A stretch of 64,000 nt of DNA from positions 1 to 64,000 of the forward strand of contig JACMPP010000162.1 of the NCBI GenBank assembly GCA_014377445.1, written 5' to 3'. How positions within the stretch are numbered: the first letter of the stretch is position 1; the number at the start of each line of letters is the position of its first letter. A program made the translations under genes and the position numbers. Under the pieces are notes generated by a model. The model saw nothing but the letters and a program-made list of their open reading frames with translations. It searched no databases and was not told the origin of the DNA. Shown here in pieces: positions 55,551 through 64,000 of this stretch. Source of the stretch: Oligoflexus sp. GTDB lineage: Bacteria; Bdellovibrionota_B; Oligoflexia; Oligoflexales; Oligoflexaceae.

Positions 55551-58500
55551 AAGCCTTTGCCTACGGACCCAATGACAATTTGTTCGGCGTCCTGACGGAA
55601 GTCGGGAGCGGAACAGAGGCAACCGACATCGTCGCGATAGCCTGGAATACCGGCATCTGCGGCCGCATGGGCCCTCATCGCCTTAATGTTGAAATTTCTT
55701 CGCTCCTCGCTGGGCAGGGGATTGCGAGCTTTCGTTTTGATCTTGGCAATCTGGGCGACAGTCTGGTCGGCAGCCAGGAAACTGACCTTATTAAAAAGAA
55801 CAAAGAAGAACTTAAATTCACGATCGATATGTTGGAAGAGCGCTTTGGCTATAAAAGGTTTCTCCTCATCGGAATCTGTTCGAGCGCGGTGGATGCCCAT
55901 CACGTCGCTGTCGCCGACGCAAGAGTCGTAGGCCTCATGATGGTGGACAGCTATGTCTACCCCACCAAACAATTTCATCTGAACTATCTTAAAAAACGCA
56001 TTTTTGCTCCGACCTCGTGGAAACGATTCACGCAGCGCAAAATCAAAGAGATGACCGGATCACAGGAAGAAAAATCTGTCACGGAAGGTGAAGACCTCTT
56101 CGAAGGTGTTTATCCAGACCAGGAAGTCGCCGGCACAGAACTGCAGACACTTGTCGACCGGGGCGTGCCCTTACTCGTCATGTATACAGGTGGCTTCGAG
56201 CATGTTTATACTTACGCCGATCAATTTCGCGATATGTTTCCGAGAGTCAAATTCGAGTCATTGCTGACCCTGAAGCATCATCCGAGAGCCGATCATCTCT
56301 TTACGATCCTGGAAGATCGCGACCAACTCCTAACCGATATCCGCGTCTGGACCGATCGTTATTTTACGGTGGACAGGCACGCCCCTTCTGATGAAGTGGG
56401 AACGATCATTCCTCCGGAAAATGGGGAAGGTGCGGACCTTGTCGAATCGCTGAAAGTCGATCACCTGCCTGCTCTGGAAACGAAGACCTGGCGAAACCGG
56501 AGCCTCGTCGATATTTTGCATGAGATCGATAGCAACGATGCCACGCATGTTGCCATCGAAGCCAATGGCGTCAGCTATACCTACGAATATCTCAAAAGAC
56601 TGAGTCATGGCCTGGCCCATGTGCTGGGTCAGAAATCTGTGGGACGCGGAAGCATCCTTGGGCTTTGTCTCGATCGTTCGCCGGCCTTGATTGCCTCGCT
56701 CAGTGGCGTTCTTCGCACAGGGGCAGCCTATTTGCCTCTCGATCCCCACTACCCCAAGGATCGTCTCCGTCAGATGATCGAACTCTCGCAATGCAAAAAG
56801 ATTCTTTGTCATCGTCGCCATGTGGCGATGTTTGAATCTCTCGGCGTCGAGCTTATCATCTGGGAAGAAATCGAGCATGCCCTTGAAACCAAGATCTTTG
56901 CTTCGCCCCAGCTCACGTCCCACGATGCGGCTTATGTCATCTTTACCTCGGGCTCGACCGGTCAACCCAAAGGCGTGGTGCTCGGTCACGGAGCTTTAAC
57001 TCAACTCCTCGACTGGCACATCGTTCGCTATCCTTTGGCCAAACCCCGGACGATTCAGTTCACACCGATATCGTTCGACGTGTCTTTTCAAGAAATATTC
57101 AGCACCCTGCACAGTGGTGGAACCCTGGTTCTTATAGAAGAGGAAATCCGCCTCGATCCGATCGCATTGATCGATGTTCTGGAAGCCAGTCGTATCCAGC
57201 GCATCTTTCTTCCGTTCGTAGCCTTGCAATTTATCGCGGAAGCGGCAGTCAACCTCTCCCGCAACCCCAAGGATTTGATCGAAGTCTTTACCGCCGGAGA
57301 AGCTTTAAAGACGACTCCGGCTCTCCGGACTTTTTTCAATGCCAGTGCCGGCACCCTGCATAATCATTACGGACCCAGTGAAACCCACGTGATCACGGCC
57401 TATGAACTGCCGCGTGATCCCGCGACCTGGGCTGATCTTCCTGCGATCGGCAAAGCCATCGACGGATCTTTTGTCCTCCTGCTTGATCCAGTCACGATGC
57501 AAGACGTCCCGGCTGGATCCGAAGGCGAACTCTACCTTGGTGGCCTCTCGCTCGCTGAAGGATATATTCATCGGCCGGATCTGACTGCAGAACGTTTTAT
57601 TCAGCATCCTCACCACCCGAATGTACGCCTTTATAAAACAGGCGACATCGGGCGGATCGATGAGCAAGGCGAGATTGAATTCCTGGGCCGAAAAGATGGT
57701 CAGATCAAAATTCGTGGTCATCGCATCGAACTGGGAGAAATCGAAGTTCAATTGGGGAATTTCCCAGGGATCGGCCAAATCCTGGTCGATGCTAGGACTT
57801 CGAAGGAGCAGATTTATCTCGTCGCCTATTATCGCGACGCTCTCGATCTTGAAGCACTCAAGGACTTTGCCGCCAGCAAAATGCCGGAAGCCATGCGGCC
57901 GTCCTATTACTTGAAGATCGACGATTTCCCCCTTACTCCAAGTGGGAAAATCGATCGCAAGGCTTTACCGAGCCCTTTTACGGCCGAAGCCGCCAAGGCA
58001 CCGGTGCCGGCCATCTCGGGCCTCGGCCTGATGACCGATCTTAGGAATCTCTGGATAGAAATACTGCCCAGCAGCGATTTCGGTGACGATCAAAATTTCT
58101 TTGACGCCGGCGGAACCTCGCTTCTCGCCATGCGATTTGTGACCTTGCTCAAGCAGCGCCTTGAGCTCGATCTCCGGATTCGTGATTTCTTCGCGCGCCC
58201 GACCTTGCAGGGTTTGCTTCGTCACTTTAATCCGCAGGCGGAAACTTCGCCTCGCCCTGAGACTCGACGCCCACTCGATAGCAACGATCCTATCGCCGTC
58301 ATTGGAATGGCTGTGGATATCCCTTCGGCGCAGAATCTCCAAAGCTTTTGGCAGATGCTACTCGATGGTGGGACGAGTCTCACTCGTTTTGCCAAAGAGG
58401 ATCTCGATCCTTCGCTTGCGCATGATCTGATCGACGATCCGAATTACGTACCCGTGCGCGGGGTTCTGGAACATCCAGATGCCTTTGATCATGAGTTCTT

Positions 58501-61500
58501 TGCTATCGGCAAACGCGAAGCCGAACTCATCGATCCGCAGCAGAGACGTTTGCTGCAACTCTGCTGGTCGGCATTGGAAGATGCCGGTCAGTCGGCTAAA
58601 GCCGCCGGAACGCGCTGCGGCGTCTTCCTGGGAACGGCTTACAATACCTATCTCCTTAAACAATTGATGCAAAACCCTAAGGTCCTCAGGCGGGCCGGTG
58701 ACTTTCAGGTGATGCTGGCAAACGACAAAGATTATGTCGCCACGCGCGTCGCCTACAAACTTGACCTCAGAGGTCCGGCTCTTTCGATCCACACGGCCTG
58801 TTCCACATCCCTTGTCGCCACAATTTCAGCTATGCAAAGCCTTCGACGCGGGGAGTGCGATGTTGCGCTTGCCGGGGCGATGAGCATTCAATTCCCTTCC
58901 AGGAGCGGACACATCTACCAGGACGGCGATATTATGAGCCGCGACGGTCACTGTCGCCCCTTTGATGCAAAAGCTTCCGGCACACTCTTCTGCGACGGCG
59001 GTGGTGTTGTCGCCCTGAAACGTCTGGCCGATGCGATTCGCGACGGCGACCGCATTTACAGCGTGATCCGGGGTGCCGCCTGGAATAACGACGGCCGCGA
59101 AAAAGCCAGCTTCTCGGCCCCTGGTCTTCATGGTCAGCAGGACGTGATTCGTTCCGCTATCGCTGATTCGGGACTTCCTGCGTCCAGTATCAGCTACGTC
59201 GAAGCCCATGGAACCGCCACACCGATCGGCGATCCTCTGGAATGGGAGGCTCTGCGCCTCGCTTATGCAGCCGAAGGCGTGACCGACGAAGGGCGATGCC
59301 TGGTCGGCTCGATCAAAGGCAACATTGGTCACACCACTTCGTCGGCCGGCGTTCTCGGTCTGATCAAGACATCTCTAGCCCTTCATTATCAAAAGCTCCC
59401 GGGCACGATGCATTTCGAATCGCTGAATCCCGAAATCACGGCCGGCCCCTTCTATGTGCAAAAGAAGAACAAGGATTGGCCAAGAACAGAGAGCCCCCGA
59501 CGCGCGGGCATCTCATCTTTTGGTGTGGGCGGAACCAATGCACACGTCGTCATCGAGGAAGCGCCTGCATTGCCTCTCGAACACGATTTCGCGGGTCTTC
59601 AGATCATAGCTCTTTCCCACCAGACCGACGATGGTCTAGGCAAGAGCCGCGAAGCCGCCGCAGCTTATCTCAAAGCTTCGCCCGACAGTCTCTCGGCGAT
59701 CGCCAAGGCTTATAATGTTGGGCGGAAACAATTCAAACAACGCAGCGCCTTGATCGTCAATGCGAATCGCGAGGTCGTCAACCAACTGAGCGGCTCTCGG
59801 AACCAAGCCTCGGTCGTCTGGGTCTTCCCGGGTCAAGGCAGTCAGCTCTGGGGCATGGGCGCCGAACTCTATCAGGACGATGCGGAATTCCGCCTGGTCT
59901 GGGATGAACTGAGCGAAAAAATTCTGGCCATCGGCGGCGTTGATCTTAAAAAGGTCTACTGGCAGTCCGAGAAACAGGCGATTCGCAACACCAAAGAGTC
60001 TCAGCTTGGACTCTTTGCCATCGGTTACGCGCTGGGCAAAAGCCTCCTGAATCGCGGTATAAAACCCGACCTTATGTTAGGTCATAGCGTGGGGGAATGG
60101 GTTGCGGCCAGTCTCTCCGGGATCTGGAAGCTTCCCGATGTGATTCGCATCCTCTCGCTGCGTGGCAGTCTGATGGCTGAATTGCCGAAGGGTGCGATGC
60201 TCAGCGTTCGTTCCGATCTGGCCAGGGCTCTGCAGTATAAACCTGATGATGTGGATCTCGCGGCTGCGAACGGAGCCCTGCAACAGGTCTTCTCCGGACC
60301 GGAAGAGAGTATCACGGCCTTTGCCGAGACTCTGGAAAAGGCGCAGATCGTCAGTCGCCGTCTGGAAACGAATCACGCCTTCCATTCCTGGATGGTTGAA
60401 CCCGTCTGTGCAGCCCTGGCGATTGAACTGAAAAAGATCGAATGGCAACCGATGACCATTCCGATGCTCTCAACCGTTCATGGCGGCGAATTGAAAATTG
60501 ACGAAGCGCACAGCCCCGAATACTGGGCCCAGCATGCCCGTGTACCGGTAAGGTTTCAGGCCGCCATTCAAAGCGCTGCGCGCCTGGGAGATATAATCCT
60601 TTGTGAAATGGGTCCGCGCCTGGTGGCTTCGAATCTCTCAAGAAAGGAGCTGTCCAAAGCCTCCGTGATTTGCCCGGCATTGGGAGACGACAACGAGCTC
60701 CTTCACTTTGCCAATCTTTTAGCCCAGCTCTGGATAGCTGGCCGCATCGAAAGTGAGAGTCTACAGAACTCTTTCACGATGGCTCGCGCTTCGGGACTTG
60801 CCTATATATTTCAGAGCGGTTCGGCCTGGGTGGAAGCCCTGAAACCGGAAGCAAAGATCGAAACTGTGCCATTGCCATTGCCCTTAGTGGCAATACCAAC
60901 ACCAATACCGCCATCAACATCAACATCCACTCAGGGAGAAACGAATATGCGCGTGAATGAAATCAGTGAAGAAATCCGGGCGCTGGTTGAAGAAAGCAGC
61001 GGAGAACTCATCGAAGCGAAAGACGACGCCACGCATTTTACCGAGCTTGGATTTGACTCGCTGTTCCTCACGCAGCTATCGCTTCAGCTCCGTAATAAAT
61101 TCAAGGTTGAAATCAGCTTCCGCCAACTGATGGAAGAACTGAGCAGCTTGAAAGACATCGCCCATTTCATCGATAGCAAGTTACCGCCTGCGGCGACACC
61201 GGCACCAGCGCTGGCCGCCGCATCCCCGTCTGCGCCGGCACCTGCTCAAGCCGCATCGGGCGCGGGCGCAGTCGCCCCTGCCTCGACACCAGTACCTCAT
61301 GTGCAAGCTCAGGCGATGTTTGCTCAACCTCTGGCCATGATGGCAGCGGCTCCCGTGAGCGAATGGAATGGCCTCTTCAGTCAACAGCTTCAGGTCATTC
61401 AACAGCAGCTCGCCCTTCTCAGTGGTCAGCCTTTGACTTTTGCATCGGCGCCAGCATCCGTTCCCACTGATTTTCAAGTCGCTCCTACTTCAACCACCTC

Positions 61501-63157
61501 AGTGGCCCAAGTGCCTGCTGCTGTCAGCAGCCCATCCGCACCAGCATCGGTGACAAAAACCGCGGCGGTCGCTGTCGACCCGGCTGATGAAGATCAAAGC
61601 AAAAGAGTCTTCGGCGCCATGGCGAAGATCAGCAAGGTATCAGATAAGCTCGGCCCCATTCAAAAAGCCAGCATTGAAGCCTTCCAAAAGGCCTACAACG
61701 AAAAGACCAAATCATCGAAGCAGCGCACTCAAGATGCCCGCAAGATGATGGCGGATCCTCGTGTCGTCACCGGTTTCAAACCCGTCCTCAAAGAAATGAT
61801 CTATCCGATCCTCGTCAATCGCTCGAAGGGCTCCGAAATCTGGGACGTCGACGGCAACCGCTACATCGATATGCTGAATGGTTTCGGTAGCAACTTCTTT
61901 GGTTACAGCCCTGATTTCATCATCAAGGCGATGAAAGAACAGCTTGATACCGGCTATGAACTGGGGCCCCAACACCCTCTCGCCCTTGAAGCCTCAGCGC
62001 TCGCAACCGAGCTTACCGGTCTCGATCGTGTCGCCTGGTGTAACACCGGCTCCGAAGCGGTCCTTGGTGCGATGCGCATCGCCCGTACCGTCACCGGCCG
62101 CACCAAGATTGCCAGCTTCACCGGCTCCTATCACGGCATCAACGATGAAGTGATTGTCCGTGGCACCAAACAACTTCGTCCTCTCGCAGCCGCACCTGGC
62201 ATCATGCCAGCTGCCGTACAAAATATGCTCGTTCTCGACTATGGCACCGATGAAGCTCTCGCGATCCTTCGAGAACAGTGCAAAGACCTCGCGGCCATCC
62301 TCGTCGAACCGGCCCAAAGCCGACGTCCGGAGTTCCGTCCCCTCGAATTCCTCAAAGAACTGAGACAAATCACCAAAGAGAATGGCACTGTGTTGATCTT
62401 CGACGAAGTCATCACAGGTTTCCGCTACCACCCGGCTGGCTTTCAGGGCGCCATGGGTATTGAAGCGGACCTGAGCACCTACGGTAAGGTTGTCGGAGGC
62501 GGAATGCCGATCGGTATGATCGGCGGGAAACGCGAATTCATGGATGCACTCGATGGCGGTCACTGGAACTACCGCGATCAGAGTATTCCTGAAGTGGGTG
62601 TAACCTATTTCGCGGGAACCTTCGTTCGTCACCCTCTCACACTTTCAGCCGCCGTGGCCGCGATGAAACGCATGAAAGAAATGGGACCCGCTCTGCAGGA
62701 CGGCATCAACAGGAAGGCCGATAAGTTCTGTGCGGATCTCAACGAAGTCTTTCGACACGTGGATGCGCCTTTCCATTACGCGAACTTCGGCTCTTTGATG
62801 AAACTGAAGATCACGGACGAAAGTCGCGGTTACCCGGAACTTCTCGCTTGCTGGTTGCGCAATAAAGGCGTTCACATCTGGGACGGCTTCCCCACCTTTA
62901 TCACCTGCTCGCATACAGACGAGCAGTTGAGCTGGGTCATCGAGCAGTTCGTGGATGCGATCCGTGAAATGCAAAACGGTGGACTTTTGGGTGAAATGAC
63001 GAAAGCGCAGACGGCTCAATACTTCACCGATTTCGGCATGAAAGTCGCTCCCAATCATCCGCAAGCCAAGCTTGGCGTCGATGAAATAGGCCAGGCCGCC
63101 TGGTTTATACCGGATCCAGATCGTCCCGGTAAATTCAAGCAGTTGATCGTCGAATAA
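55547..63157 (+). CDS. Hybrid hydrolase-NRPS-PKS-aminotransferase megasynthase
   Basis: 2536 residues: (1) alpha/beta hydrolase, 1-270, with Cys111 in the elbow GICSSA and His250 (RADHLF); (2) A domain, about 315-808, FTSGSTGQPKG and Lys801; (3) PCP, Ser858; (4) KS, about 913-1340, Cys1085 in HTACSTSL and EAHGTAT; (5) AT, about 1423-1711, Ser1514 in GHSVGEW and HAFHS, malonyl type; (6) ACP, Ser1838; (7) Ala/Pro linker, about 1885-2020; (8) class III aminotransferase, about 2058-2490, PLP Lys2314 (STYGKVVGGG). No C domain precedes A, and no KR/DH/ER or TE is present. The tail GQAAWFIPDPDRPGKF is what I expect just before a C domain. A pocket: D-V-Q-F-F-A-H-V-I, close to the proline code. Confidence 0.93.
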   Translation: MKAFAYGPNDNLFGVLTEVGSGTEATDIVAIAWNTGICGRMGPHRLNVEISSLLAGQGIASFRFDLGNLGDSLVGSQETDLIKKNKEELKFTIDMLEERFGYKRFLLIGICSSAVDAHHVAVADARVVGLMMVDSYVYPTKQFHLNYLKKRIFAPTSWKRFTQRKIKEMTGSQEEKSVTEGEDLFEGVYPDQEVAGTELQTLVDRGVPLLVMYTGGFEHVYTYADQFRDMFPRVKFESLLTLKHHPRADHLFTILEDRDQLLTDIRVWTDRYFTVDRHAPSDEVGTIIPPENGEGADLVESLKVDHLPALETKTWRNRSLVDILHEIDSNDATHVAIEANGVSYTYEYLKRLSHGLAHVLGQKSVGRGSILGLCLDRSPALIASLSGVLRTGAAYLPLDPHYPKDRLRQMIELSQCKKILCHRRHVAMFESLGVELIIWEEIEHALETKIFASPQLTSHDAAYVIFTSGSTGQPKGVVLGHGALTQLLDWHIVRYPLAKPRTIQFTPISFDVSFQEIFSTLHSGGTLVLIEEEIRLDPIALIDVLEASRIQRIFLPFVALQFIAEAAVNLSRNPKDLIEVFTAGEALKTTPALRTFFNASAGTLHNHYGPSETHVITAYELPRDPATWADLPAIGKAIDGSFVLLLDPVTMQDVPAGSEGELYLGGLSLAEGYIHRPDLTAERFIQHPHHPNVRLYKTGDIGRIDEQGEIEFLGRKDGQIKIRGHRIELGEIEVQLGNFPGIGQILVDARTSKEQIYLVAYYRDALDLEALKDFAASKMPEAMRPSYYLKIDDFPLTPSGKIDRKALPSPFTAEAAKAPVPAISGLGLMTDLRNLWIEILPSSDFGDDQNFFDAGGTSLLAMRFVTLLKQRLELDLRIRDFFARPTLQGLLRHFNPQAETSPRPETRRPLDSNDPIAVIGMAVDIPSAQNLQSFWQMLLDGGTSLTRFAKEDLDPSLAHDLIDDPNYVPVRGVLEHPDAFDHEFFAIGKREAELIDPQQRRLLQLCWSALEDAGQSAKAAGTRCGVFLGTAYNTYLLKQLMQNPKVLRRAGDFQVMLANDKDYVATRVAYKLDLRGPALSIHTACSTSLVATISAMQSLRRGECDVALAGAMSIQFPSRSGHIYQDGDIMSRDGHCRPFDAKASGTLFCDGGGVVALKRLADAIRDGDRIYSVIRGAAWNNDGREKASFSAPGLHGQQDVIRSAIADSGLPASSISYVEAHGTATPIGDPLEWEALRLAYAAEGVTDEGRCLVGSIKGNIGHTTSSAGVLGLIKTSLALHYQKLPGTMHFESLNPEITAGPFYVQKKNKDWPRTESPRRAGISSFGVGGTNAHVVIEEAPALPLEHDFAGLQIIALSHQTDDGLGKSREAAAAYLKASPDSLSAIAKAYNVGRKQFKQRSALIVNANREVVNQLSGSRNQASVVWVFPGQGSQLWGMGAELYQDDAEFRLVWDELSEKILAIGGVDLKKVYWQSEKQAIRNTKESQLGLFAIGYALGKSLLNRGIKPDLMLGHSVGEWVAASLSGIWKLPDVIRILSLRGSLMAELPKGAMLSVRSDLARALQYKPDDVDLAAANGALQQVFSGPEESITAFAETLEKAQIVSRRLETNHAFHSWMVEPVCAALAIELKKIEWQPMTIPMLSTVHGGELKIDEAHSPEYWAQHARVPVRFQAAIQSAARLGDIILCEMGPRLVASNLSRKELSKASVICPALGDDNELLHFANLLAQLWIAGRIESESLQNSFTMARASGLAYIFQSGSAWVEALKPEAKIETVPLPLPLVAIPTPIPPSTSTSTQGETNMRVNEISEEIRALVEESSGELIEAKDDATHFTELGFDSLFLTQLSLQLRNKFKVEISFRQLMEELSSLKDIAHFIDSKLPPAATPAPALAAASPSAPAPAQAASGAGAVAPASTPVPHVQAQAMFAQPLAMMAAAPVSEWNGLFSQQLQVIQQQLALLSGQPLTFASAPASVPTDFQVAPTSTTSVAQVPAAVSSPSAPASVTKTAAVAVDPADEDQSKRVFGAMAKISKVSDKLGPIQKASIEAFQKAYNEKTKSSKQRTQDARKMMADPRVVTGFKPVLKEMIYPILVNRSKGSEIWDVDGNRYIDMLNGFGSNFFGYSPDFIIKAMKEQLDTGYELGPQHPLALEASALATELTGLDRVAWCNTGSEAVLGAMRIARTVTGRTKIASFTGSYHGINDEVIVRGTKQLRPLAAAPGIMPAAVQNMLVLDYGTDEALAILREQCKDLAAILVEPAQSRRPEFRPLEFLKELRQITKENGTVLIFDEVITGFRYHPAGFQGAMGIEADLSTYGKVVGGGMPIGMIGGKREFMDALDGGHWNYRDQSIPEVGVTYFAGTFVRHPLTLSAAVAAMKRMKEMGPALQDGINRKADKFCADLNEVFRHVDAPFHYANFGSLMKLKITDESRGYPELLACWLRNKGVHIWDGFPTFITCSHTDEQLSWVIEQFVDAIREMQNGGLLGEMTKAQTAQYFTDFGMKVAPNHPQAKLGVDEIGQAAWFIPDPDRPGKFKQLIVE
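60931..60949 (+). promoter_or_regulatory. Internal ribosome-binding site and start codon at the ACP domain
   Basis: Inside the megasynthase, right where the low-complexity Pro/Thr/Ser linker ends (codons about 1770-1800), CAGGGAGAA is followed at nine bases by ATG (60947; Met1801). This Met is the first residue of the ACP (MRVNEISEEIRALVEESS). An ACP-aminotransferase fragment could be made separately, or this marks an old gene fusion. Confidence 0.45.
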
Positions 63158-63177
63158 GAATCCCTTCGAGAGATACA

Positions 63178-63214
63178 AAAAGAGGCGTTTAACCCTTGGT
63201 TAGACGCCTCTTTT
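63178..63214. terminator. Long bidirectional terminator between the NRPS-PKS operon and thrS
   Basis: AAAAGAGGCGT (63178-63188) pairs with ACGCCTCTTTT (63204-63214). The stem continues inward with TAACC and GGTTA, giving about 17 pairs with one G-T. T/A-runs lie on both sides. It sits 20 bases past one stop and 20 before the other. Confidence 0.85.
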
Positions 63215-63233
63215 CCATATATTTAAATAAAGC

Positions 63234-64000
63234 CTAGAGCAAGGAACCCATCGCCGCGCGATGCATCGTGCGATCCGAGATTTCTTTGAGAAGCACTGTG
63301 ACGAATTCGTCACGCGGCATGGTCACCTGCTCCTGGATACCGTAACGGCGAATCGTCACAAGGTTCTCGTCCACTTCCTTTTGCCCGATAATGATCTGCA
63401 TCGGAATCTTGCGCATGGAGTGTGTTCTGATCTTCTTGTTCAGAGTGTTGTCGCTGTCATCGACTTCAGCCCGGACCATCTTGCCGTGAAGCTCATTGAC
63501 CAGCTCACGTGCCGAATCCTGACAGGCTTCCATAACCGGGATGGCCACGACTTGAATAGGCGCCGCCCAGGTCGGGAAAGCCCCGCCGTAGTACTCGATA
63601 AGGTAACTGATAAAACGTTCGTGAGTCGACAGGGGCGCACGATGAATGATGATCGGCAACTGGTCAGCGCCGGTCTCATCGGTGTAGGCGAGCTCAAAGT
63701 TTTGGGGGCTCAGGAAATCGACCTGAATCGTGGAAACAGTCTCTTCGCGACCCATGAGGTTACGGAACTGAATATCGATCTTCGGACCGTAGAAAGCGGC
63801 TTCACCAACTCCCACATAGTAAGGGAGTTTGGCGCGAATCAAAGCTTCTTCCAGGAGCTTTTCGCCCTTGCTCCACATGTCAGCGTCACCCTTGAACTTA
63901 TCCGCGTTCTCTTCGCCTCGAATCGACAGGCGGAAGCGATATTCGCTCAAACCAAAGGTCTTGTAGAACTCCTGGTACATCGCGAGGAGGCTATCGAATT
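63234..64000 (-). CDS. thrS: Threonyl-tRNA synthetase, C-terminal part (partial)
   Basis: The gene runs off the right edge; the frame is open to base 64000 and the visible 255 codons are the 3' end. Motif segments of class II ThrRS: YYVGVGEAAFYGPKIDIQF, LAYTDETGADQLPIIIHRAP, then the anticodon-binding domain (PTWAAPIQVVAIPV, NTLNKKIRTHSMRKIPMQII, IGQKEVDENLVTIRRYG). It charges tRNA-Thr. The C-terminus AAMGSLL is normal. It converges on the NRPS-PKS operon at the shared hairpin; there is no sign of linkage to it. Confidence 0.95.
   Translation of the reverse strand, partial: FDSLLAMYQEFYKTFGLSEYRFRLSIRGEENADKFKGDADMWSKGEKLLEEALIRAKLPYYVGVGEAAFYGPKIDIQFRNLMGREETVSTIQVDFLSPQNFELAYTDETGADQLPIIIHRAPLSTHERFISYLIEYYGGAFPTWAAPIQVVAIPVMEACQDSARELVNELHGKMVRAEVDDSDNTLNKKIRTHSMRKIPMQIIIGQKEVDENLVTIRRYGIQEQVTMPRDEFVTVLLKEISDRTMHRAAMGSLL

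Noticed and set aside
1-64000. tRNA, rRNA, CRISPR arrays, insertion sequences or prophage
   Set aside because: I looked in all gaps and saw no cloverleaf, repeat array, transposase or integrase. A tRNAscan-SE or CRT run would be decisive.

Overview
The window looks like a chromosomal stretch of a Gram-negative, free-living environmental bacterium. My best guess is a member of the Oligoflexia/Bdellovibrionota or another deltaproteobacteria-like lineage. This rests on the mix of gene families (many short exported Cys-containing proteins and lipoproteins, DUF3015, DUF4105, DUF3943, PilZ fusions, GTP-type PEP carboxykinase, TonB-like protein) and is inference, not proof. Coding density is high and GC content moderate to high. 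I saw no rRNA, tRNA, CRISPR array, insertion sequence or prophage.

Layout. 1-2.3 kb (minus): end of a chemotaxis operon (cheA, cheW, start of a chemoreceptor gene). 2.8-5.0 kb (minus): a TerB-like protein and a PilZ-PilZ-acyltransferase fusion that is a candidate c-di-GMP-controlled enzyme. 5.2-10.5 kb (plus): GNAT, DUF3617 and NUDIX proteins, an exported protein, a TauE/SafE-DUF1634 membrane pair and a methyltransferase. 10.7-13.1 kb: lon. 13.2-17.6 kb (minus): HigA-like orphan, exported MsrB, sufU-sufS with a palindromic operator, and a J-domain/HAMP pair. 17.8-19.4 kb: a FadD-like protein that has lost both catalytic lysines. 19.6-22.7 kb: exported protein plus a three-gene envelope operon (DUF3943, beta-barrel, PAP2 phosphatase). 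22.9-30.9 kb: pckG, a lipoprotein metalloprotease with a small lipoprotein, proline catabolic P5C dehydrogenase, AhpC peroxiredoxin, TonB-like protein. 31-48 kb: winged-helix-like protein, DnaQ-UvrC-like nuclease, a decayed cytochrome bd fragment, LysR regulator, methyltransferase, rhomboid, MoeB-rhodanese, a DisA_N-like protein, a hybrid histidine kinase with a lipoprotein, DUF4105/DUF3015 envelope proteins, DUF1499 and gamma-glutamyltransferase.

48.4-63.2 kb (plus) is the most notable part: a three-gene, translationally coupled NRPS-PKS operon. Gene 1 is C-A-PCP-C-A-PCP. Gene 2 is an alpha/beta-hydrolase-fold protein whose nucleophile position is Arg. Gene 3 is alpha/beta hydrolase(Cys)-A-PCP-KS-AT-ACP-aminotransferase. 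Gene 3 has an A-PCP start module without a C domain, and its A-domain pocket reads like a proline code. It ends exactly at the aminotransferase, and gene 1 begins with a C domain. Assembly therefore probably runs gene 3 to gene 1, opposite to gene order: Pro, then malonate extension, then transamination to a beta-amino acyl unit, then two more amino acids. No classical thioesterase, transporter, tailoring enzyme or phosphopantetheinyl transferase is in the window, so the two unusual hydrolase domains are the natural candidates for release or editing. A long hairpin ends the operon, and the 3' part of thrS follows on the other strand.
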